From Streptomyces sp. APSN-46.1 (lineage in GTDB: Bacteria; Actinomycetota; Actinomycetes; Streptomycetales; Streptomycetaceae): 64,000 bases of DNA. The stretch lies in the NCBI RefSeq assembly GCF_022815725.1, contig NZ_JALGRF010000010.1:124001-188000 (forward strand), read 5' to 3'. This document shows, one piece after another, positions 33,611 to 42,598 of the stretch. The notes below the pieces were generated by a model. That model had not been told where the DNA came from. It searched no databases and saw nothing but the letters and a program-made list of their open reading frames with translations. The position numbers and the translations under genes were made by a program. Positions within the stretch are counted from its first letter, which is position 1, and each line of letters starts with the position of its first letter.

Positions 33611-34206
33611 CACTCGATACCCTTCTGACCCTTCTGGCCGGCGTCCATGGGGTGCTTGACCTTGGTCATCTCGGTGACCAGATCCGCGAACTCCACCAGC
33701 TTCTCCGGCGCGTTGCGCCCCGTGATCACCACATGCTGCGTGCCGGGACGGTTCCGCAGCACCTCGATGACCTCGTCCACGTCGATCCAGCCCCAGTGCA
33801 TCGGGTACGCGAACTCGTCCAGCACGTACAGCTTGTGCGTCTCGGCGGCCAGATCGCGCTTGACCTGCTCCCAGCCTTCCTTCGCCGCCTGCTCGTTGTC
33901 GAGCTGCGCGTCGCGCTGGACCCAGGACCAGCCCTCGCCCATCTTGTGCCAGACGACCGAGCCGCCCTCGCCGGAGGCGCCCAGCACCTTGAGCGCGTTC
34001 TCCTCGCCGACCTTCCACTTCGCCGACTTGACGAACTGGAACACCCCGATCGGCCAGCCCTGGTTCCACGCGCGCAGCGCCAGCCCGAAGGCCGCCGTCG
34101 ACTTGCCCTTGCCCGGGCCGGTGTGCACGAAGACGAGCGGGCGGTTGCGGCGCTGGCGCGTCGTGAGTCCGTCGTCCGGAACGGTGGTCGGCTGTCCCTG
34201 CGGCAT
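33607..34206 (-). CDS. cobO: CobO, corrinoid adenosyltransferase
   Basis: A 199-residue CobA/CobO-type ATP:cob(I)alamin adenosyltransferase, which attaches the 5'-deoxyadenosyl ligand to cobalt. The P-loop is HTGPGKGKSTAAFGLALRAW at about 28-47, and later motifs KLYVLDEFAYPMHWGWIDVD and HVVITGRNAPEKLVEFADLV match the family. The ATG shares one base with the stop of the chelatase gene (TAATG), and its own stop overlaps the cobB start, so chelatase, cobO and cobB are translationally coupled. Confidence 0.95.
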   Translation of the reverse strand: MPQGQPTTVPDDGLTTRQRRNRPLVFVHTGPGKGKSTAAFGLALRAWNQGWPIGVFQFVKSAKWKVGEENALKVLGASGEGGSVVWHKMGEGWSWVQRDAQLDNEQAAKEGWEQVKRDLAAETHKLYVLDEFAYPMHWGWIDVDEVIEVLRNRPGTQHVVITGRNAPEKLVEFADLVTEMTKVKHPMDAGQKGQKGIEW

Positions 34207-36344
34207 TACGCGGCCCTCCTGTTGGTGTGGGATGACTGAGATGTCACTGAGGTACGTACGTTCTTCACGAGCCCGGCCAGCGAGTCCGCCCGCAGCCCGT
34301 CGAGGGTGACGGCGGGTCCGCCGAGGTCGGCGGCCAGCGCCCCGGCCAGCCCCAGCCGGACCGGCCCCGACTCGCAGTCCACGACCACCGAGGCGATCCC
34401 CTCGGCCGCGAGCAGCCGGGCGCCGCGGCCCGAGAGTTCCCGGGGGTCGCCGCCCAGGGCCCCGGCCGAGGTGGCCCTCCCGTCGGTGACGATCACGAGC
34501 AGCGGCCGGCGGCTCGGATCCCGGAGCCGCTCGATCCGCAGCACCTCGTGGGCCTTGAGCAGCCCCGCGGCCAGCGGGGTGCGCCCGCCCGTCGGCAGCC
34601 GCTCCAGCCGGGCCGCGGCGGCGTCGACGGAAGAGGTGGGCGGCAGAGCCAGCTCGGCGGTGGCCCCGCGGAAGGTGATCAGGCCGACCTTGTCCCGGCG
34701 CTGGTAGGCGTCCAGCAGCAGGGACAGGACCGCGCCCTTGACCGCGCCCATGCGCTGCCGGGCAGCCATCGAGCCGGAGGCGTCGACGACGAACAGTACG
34801 AGGTTCCCCTCGCGCCCTTCCCGGGTCGCCTGCCGGAGATCGTCCTTGCGGACCACCAGCCCGCGCCCGCTGCGCCCGCGCGCCTTCTGGTGCGGGGCGG
34901 CGGCGTGGACCGTGGCGGCGAGGTGCAGCTTCGTCAGCTGGCCGCGCGGGCGCCGGGCGCCGGTGGTGCGGCCGTGGGCGGTGCGGGCGCGCGAGCGGCG
35001 GCCGGCCGCGCCCTCGCCGAGGCCCGGCACGCTGAGCATCTTGGTCCGGAACGGCTCGGCGGCCCGTACGGCCGCCTGTTCGGCCCCGGCTCCGGCTCCG
35101 GCGCCATCGCCACCGGTCTCCTGGGCGGAGGGCTGCGGCTCGGGGGCCTCGGGGGCGTGCTCCGGCTGGTCGGCCCGGTCCGGCTGCTCGGATTGCTCGG
35201 ACCGCTCGGACCCTTCCGGCGTACCGCCCTGCGGCGGAACTCCGCCGCCACCGCCGTCCCCGTCGGGACCGCCGTCATCCGGGCCCTCGGGCTCCGGCTC
35301 GGGCTCGTTGTCGGGCTCGTCGTCGGGTTCCTCGTCCGGGAACCGGTCCAGGATCTCGTCCAGCTTGTCCTCGTCCAGCCCGGGCGCGTCGAACGGGTTG
35401 CGGCGCCGCCGGTGGGGGAGCGCCAGCAGGGCGGCCCGCCGGACGTCCTCCTTCCGGACATCGGTCCGCCCGGCCCAGGCGGCCAGCGCGGTCGCGGTCC
35501 GGGCCATCACGATGTCGGCCCGCATCCCGTCCACCTCGAAGCCGGCACAGGTCGCCGCGATCTGCATCAGGGCGGTGTCGCCGAGGGAGACCTGCGGGAG
35601 CAGGGCCCGCGCGGCCACCACGCGGGCGCGTACGTCGTGCTCGTCCCCGGCCCACCGGGTCGCGAAGCCCGCGGGATCGTCCTCGTAGGCGAGACGGCGG
35701 CGCACCACCTCGACGCGCTGCGCGGGCTCGCGGGAGGCGGCGACCTCCACCGTGAGCCCGAACCGGTCGAGGAGCTGCGGGCGGAGCTCGCCCTCCTCGG
35801 GGTTCATGGTGCCGACGAGGAGGAACCGGGCGGCGTGCCGGACGGAGACGCCCTCGCGTTCGACGTAGGAGGCGCCCATCGCGGCGGCATCGAGGAGCAG
35901 GTCGATGAGGTGGTCGTGGAGGAGGTTGACCTCGTCGACGTAGAGAATCCCGCGGTGCGCGTCGGCGAGCAGGCCGGGCTCGAAGGCCTTGACGCCTTCG
36001 GCGAGGGCCCGCTCGATGTCGAGGGCGCCGACCAGGCGGTCCTCGGAGGCACCGACGGGCAGCTCCACCATCCGCGCGGGGCGCACGGAACCGGGCCCGG
36101 GCCCGTGCGGGCCGTCGGGGCAGGCGGGGTCGGGCGCGGCCGGGGCGCAGCTGAACCGGCAGCCGGGTACGACGTCCACCTGAGGCAGCAGCGCGGACAG
36201 CGCGCGGACGGCGGTGGACTTGGCGGTCCCCTTCTCGCCGCGCACGAGCACACCGCCGACCGCCGGGCTCACGGCGTTCAGCAGGAGCGCCAGCCGCAGA
36301 TCGGTCTGGCCGACCAGTGCGGTGAACGGGTAGGGCGTGCTCAT
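34206..36344 (-). CDS. Magnesium/cobalt-chelatase-like AAA+ and VWA protein
   Basis: A 712-residue ChlI-ChlD-like fusion. The AAA+ domain (1-350) has Walker A GEKGTAKSTAV near 35-45 and Walker B GILYVDEVNLLHDH. An acidic, Pro/Gly-rich linker of about 130 residues (PDEEPDDEPDNEPEPEPEG) follows. The C-terminal VWA domain has the MIDAS motif DASGSMAARQ. With CobN such proteins are thought to form the ATP-dependent cobaltochelatase of actinobacteria; no cobN is in the window. The start at ATG 36344 has AGGAGT upstream. It is separated from cobQ by a 307-bp repeat region. Confidence 0.9.
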   Translation of the reverse strand: MSTPYPFTALVGQTDLRLALLLNAVSPAVGGVLVRGEKGTAKSTAVRALSALLPQVDVVPGCRFSCAPAAPDPACPDGPHGPGPGSVRPARMVELPVGASEDRLVGALDIERALAEGVKAFEPGLLADAHRGILYVDEVNLLHDHLIDLLLDAAAMGASYVEREGVSVRHAARFLLVGTMNPEEGELRPQLLDRFGLTVEVAASREPAQRVEVVRRRLAYEDDPAGFATRWAGDEHDVRARVVAARALLPQVSLGDTALMQIAATCAGFEVDGMRADIVMARTATALAAWAGRTDVRKEDVRRAALLALPHRRRRNPFDAPGLDEDKLDEILDRFPDEEPDDEPDNEPEPEPEGPDDGGPDGDGGGGGVPPQGGTPEGSERSEQSEQPDRADQPEHAPEAPEPQPSAQETGGDGAGAGAGAEQAAVRAAEPFRTKMLSVPGLGEGAAGRRSRARTAHGRTTGARRPRGQLTKLHLAATVHAAAPHQKARGRSGRGLVVRKDDLRQATREGREGNLVLFVVDASGSMAARQRMGAVKGAVLSLLLDAYQRRDKVGLITFRGATAELALPPTSSVDAAAARLERLPTGGRTPLAAGLLKAHEVLRIERLRDPSRRPLLVIVTDGRATSAGALGGDPRELSGRGARLLAAEGIASVVVDCESGPVRLGLAGALAADLGGPAVTLDGLRADSLAGLVKNVRTSVTSQSSHTNRRAA

Positions 36345-36651
36345 GCGTTGCTCACTCCTTCGAACGTGCGGATCCTGGGCGGGGCCTGGCCGGGTGTTCT
36401 GCCGGGGCCGCTGCGCGTGCCCGCGTGCGCCGCCGCCGCTGGGGCTCCGCCCCAGACCCCGCGCCTCAATCGCCGGCGAGGCTGGAGGTGGCCGATGCCG
36501 TCCGCCTGGCGCGGCTGGATTGCCCGCAGGGCAATTCCAGCCCCGCCGGCGTTTGAGGCGCTGGGGGTACCCCCAGCGGTAGCTGGGGGAGGGTTCGGGG
36601 GCAGAGCCCCCGACAGCGGCGCCGCACCGCAGCCCCGCAGGGCCAGGGCCG
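36345..36651. repeat. Repeat-filled gap between cobQ and the chelatase gene
   Basis: The gap holds a composite element at about 36446-36575: a direct core at 36462-36486, a hairpin (GGCTGGATTGCCC against GGGCAATTCCAGCC) near 36513-36542, and an inverted core at 36535-36560. Further inverted blocks follow (GGGGGTACCCCC at 36564; GGGGGCAGAGCCCCC near 36598). The organisation mirrors the insert in cobB. Confidence 0.88.
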
Positions 36652-38172
36652 TCACGGCGCGCCCGGGGGGAGGAACGGGAGGCCCGCCGGGGCACCGGCA
36701 TCGATCAGCCGCAGCAGCGCATCCGTGTCCGCGTGCTCCTCGATCAGGTCGCCCAGCAGGTCCAGCTGCTCCTCCCGGAGGGAGGAGAACGACGTGTCCG
36801 GGGCCGGGACGAACCGGCGGCCCGCCGCAGCGGCCACCTCCCCCAGGAACGCCCGGCGGAAGCCGTCCGACTCCAGCGAGCCGTGCCAGTGGGTGCCCCA
36901 CACCGACCCGACCCGGCAGCCGTCCAGGAAGGGCTCCCCGCCCAGGACTTCGGCCACCCCGTGGTGGATCTCGTAGCCCTCGACCGGCTCGCCCAGCGCC
37001 GAGCCCACCGGCCGGGCCAGGGTCTTCTCCGCGGCGAAGCGGACCCGCACCGGCAGCAGCCCGAGGCCGGAGACGGACCCCGCCCGGGACTCGACCTCGT
37101 CCTCGATGTGCTCGCCCAGCACCTGGAACCCGCCGCAGATGCCCAGTACCGGCCGGCCCTCCGCCGCCCGCCGGGCCAGCGCGTCGGCCAGCCCGCGCTC
37201 GCGCAGCCACTCCAGCGCCTTCACCGTGCCCCGCGTACCGGGTACGACGACGAGGTCCGCGTCGGCCAGCTCCTCCGCCCGGTCCACGAAGCGCACCACG
37301 ACCCCCGGCTCCGCCGCGAGCGCGTCCACGTCCGTGAAGTTCGACATCAGCGGTACCGCGCACACCGCGACCCGCAGCACGTCCTCGCCGAGCGGCGGAG
37401 CCACCACCGACTCCCGCACCGCGCCGCGCAGGGACACTCTCAGGCCGTCCTCCTCGTCGATGCCCAGCCCGTGCTGGAAGGGGAGCACCCCGTAGGTGGC
37501 CCGCCCCGTCAGCCCGCGCAGCATCTCCATGCCGGGTTCCAGCAGCGTGACGTCCCCCCGGAACTTGTTCACCAGGTACCCGGCGATCAGCTCCTGGTCC
37601 TCCGGCGCCAGCAGCGCCGTCGTCCCGAAGAACGACGCGAAGACCCCGCCGCGGTCGATGTCCCCGACCACGACCACCGGGAAGCGCGCGGCCCGCGCGA
37701 TCCCCATGTTCACGATGTCCGTCCGCCGCAGGTTGATCTCGGCCGGACTGCCCGCCCCCTCGCAGATCACGGCGTCATACGTGCCCCGCAGCTGCTCCAG
37801 GCAGTCCGTGACGACGCCGAGCAACTGCTCCTGCCTGCCCCCGTGGTAGCCGCGGGCGCTCATCTCGCCCACCGGCTTGCCCAGCAGCACCACCTGGCTG
37901 CTGCGGTCACTGCCGGGCTTCAGCAGCACCGGGTTCATGAGCGCCGTCGGCTCCACGCACGCGGCCTGCGCCTGCATCGCCTGGGCCCGCCCGATCTCCG
38001 CGCCCTCGCGCGTCACGAACGAGTTCAGCGACATGTTCTGCGCCTTGAACGGCGCCACCTTCACGCCCTGCCGGGCCAGCCAGCGGCAGATGCCGGCCGT
38101 GACCACGCTCTTGCCCGCGTCCGATGTCGTGCCGGCGACGAGGAGTCCGCCGCCCAGCTTCGCGCCGCTCAT
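36652..38172 (-). CDS. cobQ: CobQ, cobyric acid synthase
   Basis: CobQ amidates four side chains of adenosylcobyrinate diamide to give cobyric acid. The 506-residue product has an N-terminal ATPase domain (LLVAGTTSDAGKSVVTAGIC P-loop, then KAQNMSLNSFVT) and a C-terminal class I glutaminase domain (GRPVLGICGGFQVLGEHIED with the nucleophile Cys, and VWGTHWHGSLESDGFR with His). The MSLNSF and INLRRTDIVNMG segments distinguish CobQ from CobB. The start overlaps the cbiB stop (ATGA). The gene ends just before the repeat-filled gap, which may uncouple it from the chelatase gene. Confidence 0.95.
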   Translation of the reverse strand: MSGAKLGGGLLVAGTTSDAGKSVVTAGICRWLARQGVKVAPFKAQNMSLNSFVTREGAEIGRAQAMQAQAACVEPTALMNPVLLKPGSDRSSQVVLLGKPVGEMSARGYHGGRQEQLLGVVTDCLEQLRGTYDAVICEGAGSPAEINLRRTDIVNMGIARAARFPVVVVGDIDRGGVFASFFGTTALLAPEDQELIAGYLVNKFRGDVTLLEPGMEMLRGLTGRATYGVLPFQHGLGIDEEDGLRVSLRGAVRESVVAPPLGEDVLRVAVCAVPLMSNFTDVDALAAEPGVVVRFVDRAEELADADLVVVPGTRGTVKALEWLRERGLADALARRAAEGRPVLGICGGFQVLGEHIEDEVESRAGSVSGLGLLPVRVRFAAEKTLARPVGSALGEPVEGYEIHHGVAEVLGGEPFLDGCRVGSVWGTHWHGSLESDGFRRAFLGEVAAAAGRRFVPAPDTSFSSLREEQLDLLGDLIEEHADTDALLRLIDAGAPAGLPFLPPGAP

Positions 38173-39164
38173 GCGCGTCCCCTCCCAGACCGAGTCCCGG
38201 ACCGACTTCCCGACCGGCTCCCGGACCAACGCGACACCGCACACCGCAGTGCCACACACGTGCCCAGCGCCAGCCACGTCACCTGCCGCGACAGCCGTAC
38301 CGCCCGCTCGATGTCCGCGACCTCCACCGGCCGCCCCGCCTCGCCGTTCAGGACGGCCCGGTGCTCGACCCGGCCCCCGTACGCCAGCGTTCCGCCCAGC
38401 CGGACGCCGAGCGCCCCGGCGAACGAGGCCTCCACCGGCCCGGCGTTGGGGCTCGGGTGCTCGGCGGCGTCCGCGCGCCAGGCCCGTACGGCCCCCCGCC
38501 GGTCGGGGCCGGCCAGTACGGCGGCGAGGGCGGTCAGCCGGGCCCCCGGCCAGCCGGCGAGATCGTCGAGCCGGGCCGAGGCCCAGCCGTAGCGCAGGTA
38601 GCGGGGGGACTTGTGGCCCACCATCGCGTCCAGGGTGTTCACGGCGCGGAAGGCCAGCAGTCCGGGCACGCCGGCCGCGGCGCCCCACACCAGGGCGCCG
38701 ACCACCGCGTCGGAGGTGTTCTCGGCGACGGACTCCACCACCGCGCGGGCCATCTGCTGCTCGTCCAGGGCCTGCGGATCGCGCCCGCACAGGTGCGGCA
38801 GCCGCTCCCGGGCCACCTCGGCGTCCCCCGCGGCCAGCGCCCCGCCGATGGCCCGGGCCTCGCGGCCCAGCGAGGTACCTCCCACGACGGCCCAGGTGGC
38901 GGCGGCGGTGAGGGCGATCCGGGCCACCGCGGGCCGGGAGCGCACGGCGCGGGCGCCCAGCGCGCCGACGGCGGCAGCGCCCCCGGCGCACAGCAGGGTG
39001 TGGACGGCGCCCCGGGCGCGGTCGTCGCGCCACAGGGCGCGCTCGACGGCGGCGGCGGCTCGTCCGAAGGCGGCCACGGGGTGCCCTCGGCGCGGATCAC
39101 CGAGGATCCGGTCGCCGATCAGGCCCGCCGCGGCGCCGTACGCGTAGACGCGATCGGCACGCAT
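38169..39164 (-). CDS. cbiB: CbiB, adenosylcobinamide-phosphate synthase
   Basis: A 331-residue membrane protein that attaches the aminopropanol (phosphate) arm to cobyric acid. Family motifs include GDRILGDPRRGHPVAAFGRA near 16-35, VESVAENTSDAVVGALVWGA, FRAVNTLDAMVGHKSPRYLR and HPSPNAGPVEASFAGALGVR. Several hydrophobic helices are present. ATG 39164 is chosen because the upstream frame runs into the cobalamin riboswitch. It is the first gene of the minus-strand cobalamin operon and is followed by cobQ with a four-base overlap. The C-terminus is rich in Ser/Arg-Gly repeats (RSGSRSGTRSGRGRA). Confidence 0.93.
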   Translation of the reverse strand: MRADRVYAYGAAAGLIGDRILGDPRRGHPVAAFGRAAAAVERALWRDDRARGAVHTLLCAGGAAAVGALGARAVRSRPAVARIALTAAATWAVVGGTSLGREARAIGGALAAGDAEVARERLPHLCGRDPQALDEQQMARAVVESVAENTSDAVVGALVWGAAAGVPGLLAFRAVNTLDAMVGHKSPRYLRYGWASARLDDLAGWPGARLTALAAVLAGPDRRGAVRAWRADAAEHPSPNAGPVEASFAGALGVRLGGTLAYGGRVEHRAVLNGEAGRPVEVADIERAVRLSRQVTWLALGTCVALRCAVSRWSGSRSGSRSGTRSGRGRA

Positions 39165-39189
39165 GGTGGCAGGTATGTCCTCACTCAGG

Positions 39190-39350
39190 GTCCGCGCCCT
39201 GGTTCGACGTGTCCGGCGGCGAGAGTTCCTGGCTCCCGGGGGCCCACGCGCCGCGTGCGCTCCCCGGTGACAGTGGCGGGACCGCGCCGGATTCGCACCG
39301 GACTTCCTCTCCATGCCGCCGTATTGGCTCGGGCAGTCCACCACGCGCTG
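39190..39350 (-). promoter_or_regulatory. Cobalamin riboswitch upstream of cbiB
   Basis: Read on the minus strand, 39308-39268 gives the conserved core with GAAGTCCGGTGCGAATCC, then GCGGTCCCGCCACTG (the B12 box) and TCACC. Further on come GGGAGCCAGGAACTC, another conserved riboswitch segment, and then the cbiB leader. The element lies 25 to 190 bases ahead of cbiB. Cobalamin riboswitches shut off downstream genes when adenosylcobalamin is abundant, so the cbiB-cobQ operon should be repressed by its end product. Exact ends are estimates. Confidence 0.9.
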
Positions 39351-39395
39351 CGAACGCCCGTCAACTCGCAGTTGACCTGCGCCGGGGCACGCGAA

Positions 39396-39423
39396 AGCTC
39401 CCCCCGGCGAACCGGAGGGAGCT
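39396..39423 (-). terminator. Terminator of the pit transcription unit
   Basis: AGCTCCC (39396-39402) and GGGAGCT (39417-39423) enclose a CCGG-CGAA-CCGG inner stem with one mismatch. It lies 15 bases past the small membrane gene and separates the pit unit from the cobalamin operon. Confidence 0.7.
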
Positions 39424-39438
39424 GTCGTGCGGGCTGTG

Positions 39439-39660
39439 TTAAGCGACGATCAGATAGATCCCGTACGTCACGGCCGCCGCGCAGAGCGCGAAGCAGGCGT
39501 ACGCGCCGCTGCGGGCCAGGGTGGCGGCCCCGCCCTGCTCGGTGGCGGCCTCGTGCTTGGAGAGGCCCACCAGGCCCAGGGTGAACAGGGCCACGAGGGC
39601 GACGGTGGCGGAGAGGCTGACCCCGAAGACGGAGCCGAGTGCTTCCCAGTCGATCTTCAT
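39439..39660 (-). CDS. Small two-helix membrane protein downstream of pit
   Basis: A 73-residue membrane protein with helices at about 14-33 (VSLSATVALVALFTLGLVGL) and 50-72 (SGAYACFALCAAAVTYGIYL). I do not recognise the family. It starts 28 bases after the stop of the phosphate transporter, on the same strand and ahead of a terminator, so it is co-transcribed and probably PhoP-controlled through the upstream PHO box. A small accessory subunit of Pit is an attractive idea, but there is no motif to prove it. Confidence 0.8.
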   Translation of the reverse strand: MKIDWEALGSVFGVSLSATVALVALFTLGLVGLSKHEAATEQGGAATLARSGAYACFALCAAAVTYGIYLIVA

Positions 39661-39688
39661 ACTGCGGATTCCTCTGTCGTTCTCGGGG

Positions 39689-40957
<1,269 letters not shown>

Positions 40958-41004
40958 TTACCCAGGCTTCTGTTTGACGTCAGTGGCAGGCCGACCGTAG
41001 GCAA

Positions 41005-41026
41005 CCTGGGTGAACGGAAGGTGAAC
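41005..41026 (-). promoter_or_regulatory. PHO box ahead of pit
   Basis: On the minus strand the sequence reads GTTCACCTTCC directly followed by GTTCACCCAGG, two perfect GTTCACC cores spaced 11 nt apart. This is the consensus Streptomyces PhoP site. A TACGGT that could be a -10 element follows about a dozen bases later. Confidence 0.9.
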
Positions 41027-41334
41027 TGAGGAGGTCGGAGCGGTGGAGCACCCTGCCCCGCGATCGAGACCTTCGTCCTGATTCCATCGTGGATACATCG
41101 ATTAATGCACGTCAAAGCCGGGTGAATGAACCGATCCGTCGCGGACTTCCGGGGGAACCCGGGCCCGCGCGGGGCGCTCGAAGAGACCTAGATCACTCCT
41201 CGCGCCGCCCGTTCCGATCCACGTGGCCTCTCCTTCCGGTCCCCGTTCCGCTTCCCGTTCCGGTTCTCGTTCCGGTCTCGGCGGACGGAACTGCTCCGGT
41301 GGCCCCCGTGACCCCCCGCGCCGACACTGGAGCG
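41027..41334. other. Divergent leader between pit and the hydrolase
   Basis: No gene is supported here. The part from about 41222 to 41282 is a low-complexity run of TTCCGGT/CCGTTCC repeats that in one frame encodes a Pro/Val string. A long in-frame extension of the hydrolase back to 41089 covers it but looks non-coding. Confidence 0.5.
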
Positions 41335-42468
41335 GTGCGCACCGCAACGGTGACGGCCGCGGCCGTCACGACGACCCTCCTGGGAGCCGGCGCGGCCGCG
41401 ATCGCCGCCGGCCGGTACGTCGCGGACGCGGCCCTGCGGCCCCGGCCCGGCCGCCCCCTGCCGGAGGGGCCGAGGCTGAGCGTCCACGCCGCCGCCGACG
41501 GCCGGGTCGCCCTGACCCGCTCGCTCTCCTCCCTGCGCCCCGGTACATACGGACTGACCGCGCCCGGGGTGCACGCGGTCGTCGGCCCCGTCCTCACCGA
41601 CGTCCCGCACGCACCGGACACTGTCGTCCGCGAACTCCACGCCGTCACCCACGGCAGCCTCGACCCCGGCACCCGGGTCGCGCTCACCCCCCAGGTCCAC
41701 CTGGGCAACCCGGGCACCGCCCTCGGGCTCGACCACGCCGACGTGGACATTCCCGGGGAGCTCGGCGCGCTGCCGGCCTGGTTCGTGCCCGCAGCCCGCG
41801 ACACCTGGGTGATCACCGTCCACGGGCTCGGCACCGGCCGGGAGCACCCGATGGTGGTGATGCCCTTCCTCCACCGCCACCAGCTTCCCGTCCTCGACCT
41901 GGCCTACCGGGGCGACCTCGGAGCCCCCGTCTCCCCGGACGGCCTCGGCCACCTCGGCGAGTCGGAGTGGCGGGACGTGGACGCCGCCATCCGCTACGCG
42001 CTGCGCTACGGCGCCCGCCGGGTCGTCCTGCACGGCTGGTCCACCGGCGCCGCCATGGCCCTGCACGCCGCCGAGCGCTCGGCGCTGGCCGGACGGATCG
42101 CCGGACTGGTGCTGGACTCGCCGGTGCTCGACTGGCACACGACGCTGCGCGCGCTCATGGCCGCGCGCCGCTCCCCGGCCGTGCTGCTGCCGCTCGCGAT
42201 CCGGGCCGCCGAGGGCCGCGCGGGGCTGCGGACGGCCGACCGGCGGGCCCCGGGCGCGGACCCCGGCGCGCTGCGCGTGCCCGTCCTCATCTTCCACGGG
42301 CCGGACGACACGCTCGCCCCCTGGGAGCCGTCGCGGCGGCTGGCCGCGGCCCGCCCGGACCTGGTGACCCTGCGCCCCGTCCGCGACGCCCCGCACGGGG
42401 CGATGTGGAACGCCGATCCCGCCTGGTACGAGGAGGCGCTGCGGCGCTTCCTGACCTCTCTCGTGTGA
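41335..42468 (+). CDS. Alpha/beta hydrolase, membrane-anchored
   Basis: A 377-residue alpha/beta hydrolase. Residues 1-35 contain a hydrophobic anchor (AAAVTTTLLGAGAAAIAAGR). The fold is visible from VITVHGLGTGREH (oxyanion loop) through the nucleophile elbow LHGWSTGAAMALH (GWSTG) to LIFHGPDDTLAPWEPS (acid) and APHGAMWNADP (His). This resembles exported or membrane-tethered esterases/peptidases of the dienelactone-hydrolase type. The start is uncertain: GTG 41335 has GGAG only two bases upstream, while longer frames lie in repetitive DNA. Substrate unknown. Confidence 0.82.
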   Translation: MRTATVTAAAVTTTLLGAGAAAIAAGRYVADAALRPRPGRPLPEGPRLSVHAAADGRVALTRSLSSLRPGTYGLTAPGVHAVVGPVLTDVPHAPDTVVRELHAVTHGSLDPGTRVALTPQVHLGNPGTALGLDHADVDIPGELGALPAWFVPAARDTWVITVHGLGTGREHPMVVMPFLHRHQLPVLDLAYRGDLGAPVSPDGLGHLGESEWRDVDAAIRYALRYGARRVVLHGWSTGAAMALHAAERSALAGRIAGLVLDSPVLDWHTTLRALMAARRSPAVLLPLAIRAAEGRAGLRTADRRAPGADPGALRVPVLIFHGPDDTLAPWEPSRRLAAARPDLVTLRPVRDAPHGAMWNADPAWYEEALRRFLTSLV

Positions 42469-42598
42469 ATCCTCGGCCCCGCAGTCAGGGCCGCGAAGGC
42501 GGATTTTCCCCTCTTGTTCTCGCCTCGTTCTCGCCGCCGCCAGTGGCAATGGCCCGTTCCGTTTGGGCTTTCGGGCAGTGACGGGCGAGACTGCTTCC

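Noticed and set aside
34548..37337. A 929-codon plus-strand frame opposite the cobalamin genes
   Set aside because: It is antisense to the chelatase and cobQ genes with intact motifs, and translates to Gly/Arg/Val repeats only.
41089..41334. N-terminal extension of the alpha/beta hydrolase
   Set aside because: The extra 82 residues come from TTCCGGT-type repeats and give a Pro/Val string; no ribosome-binding site precedes the upstream start.
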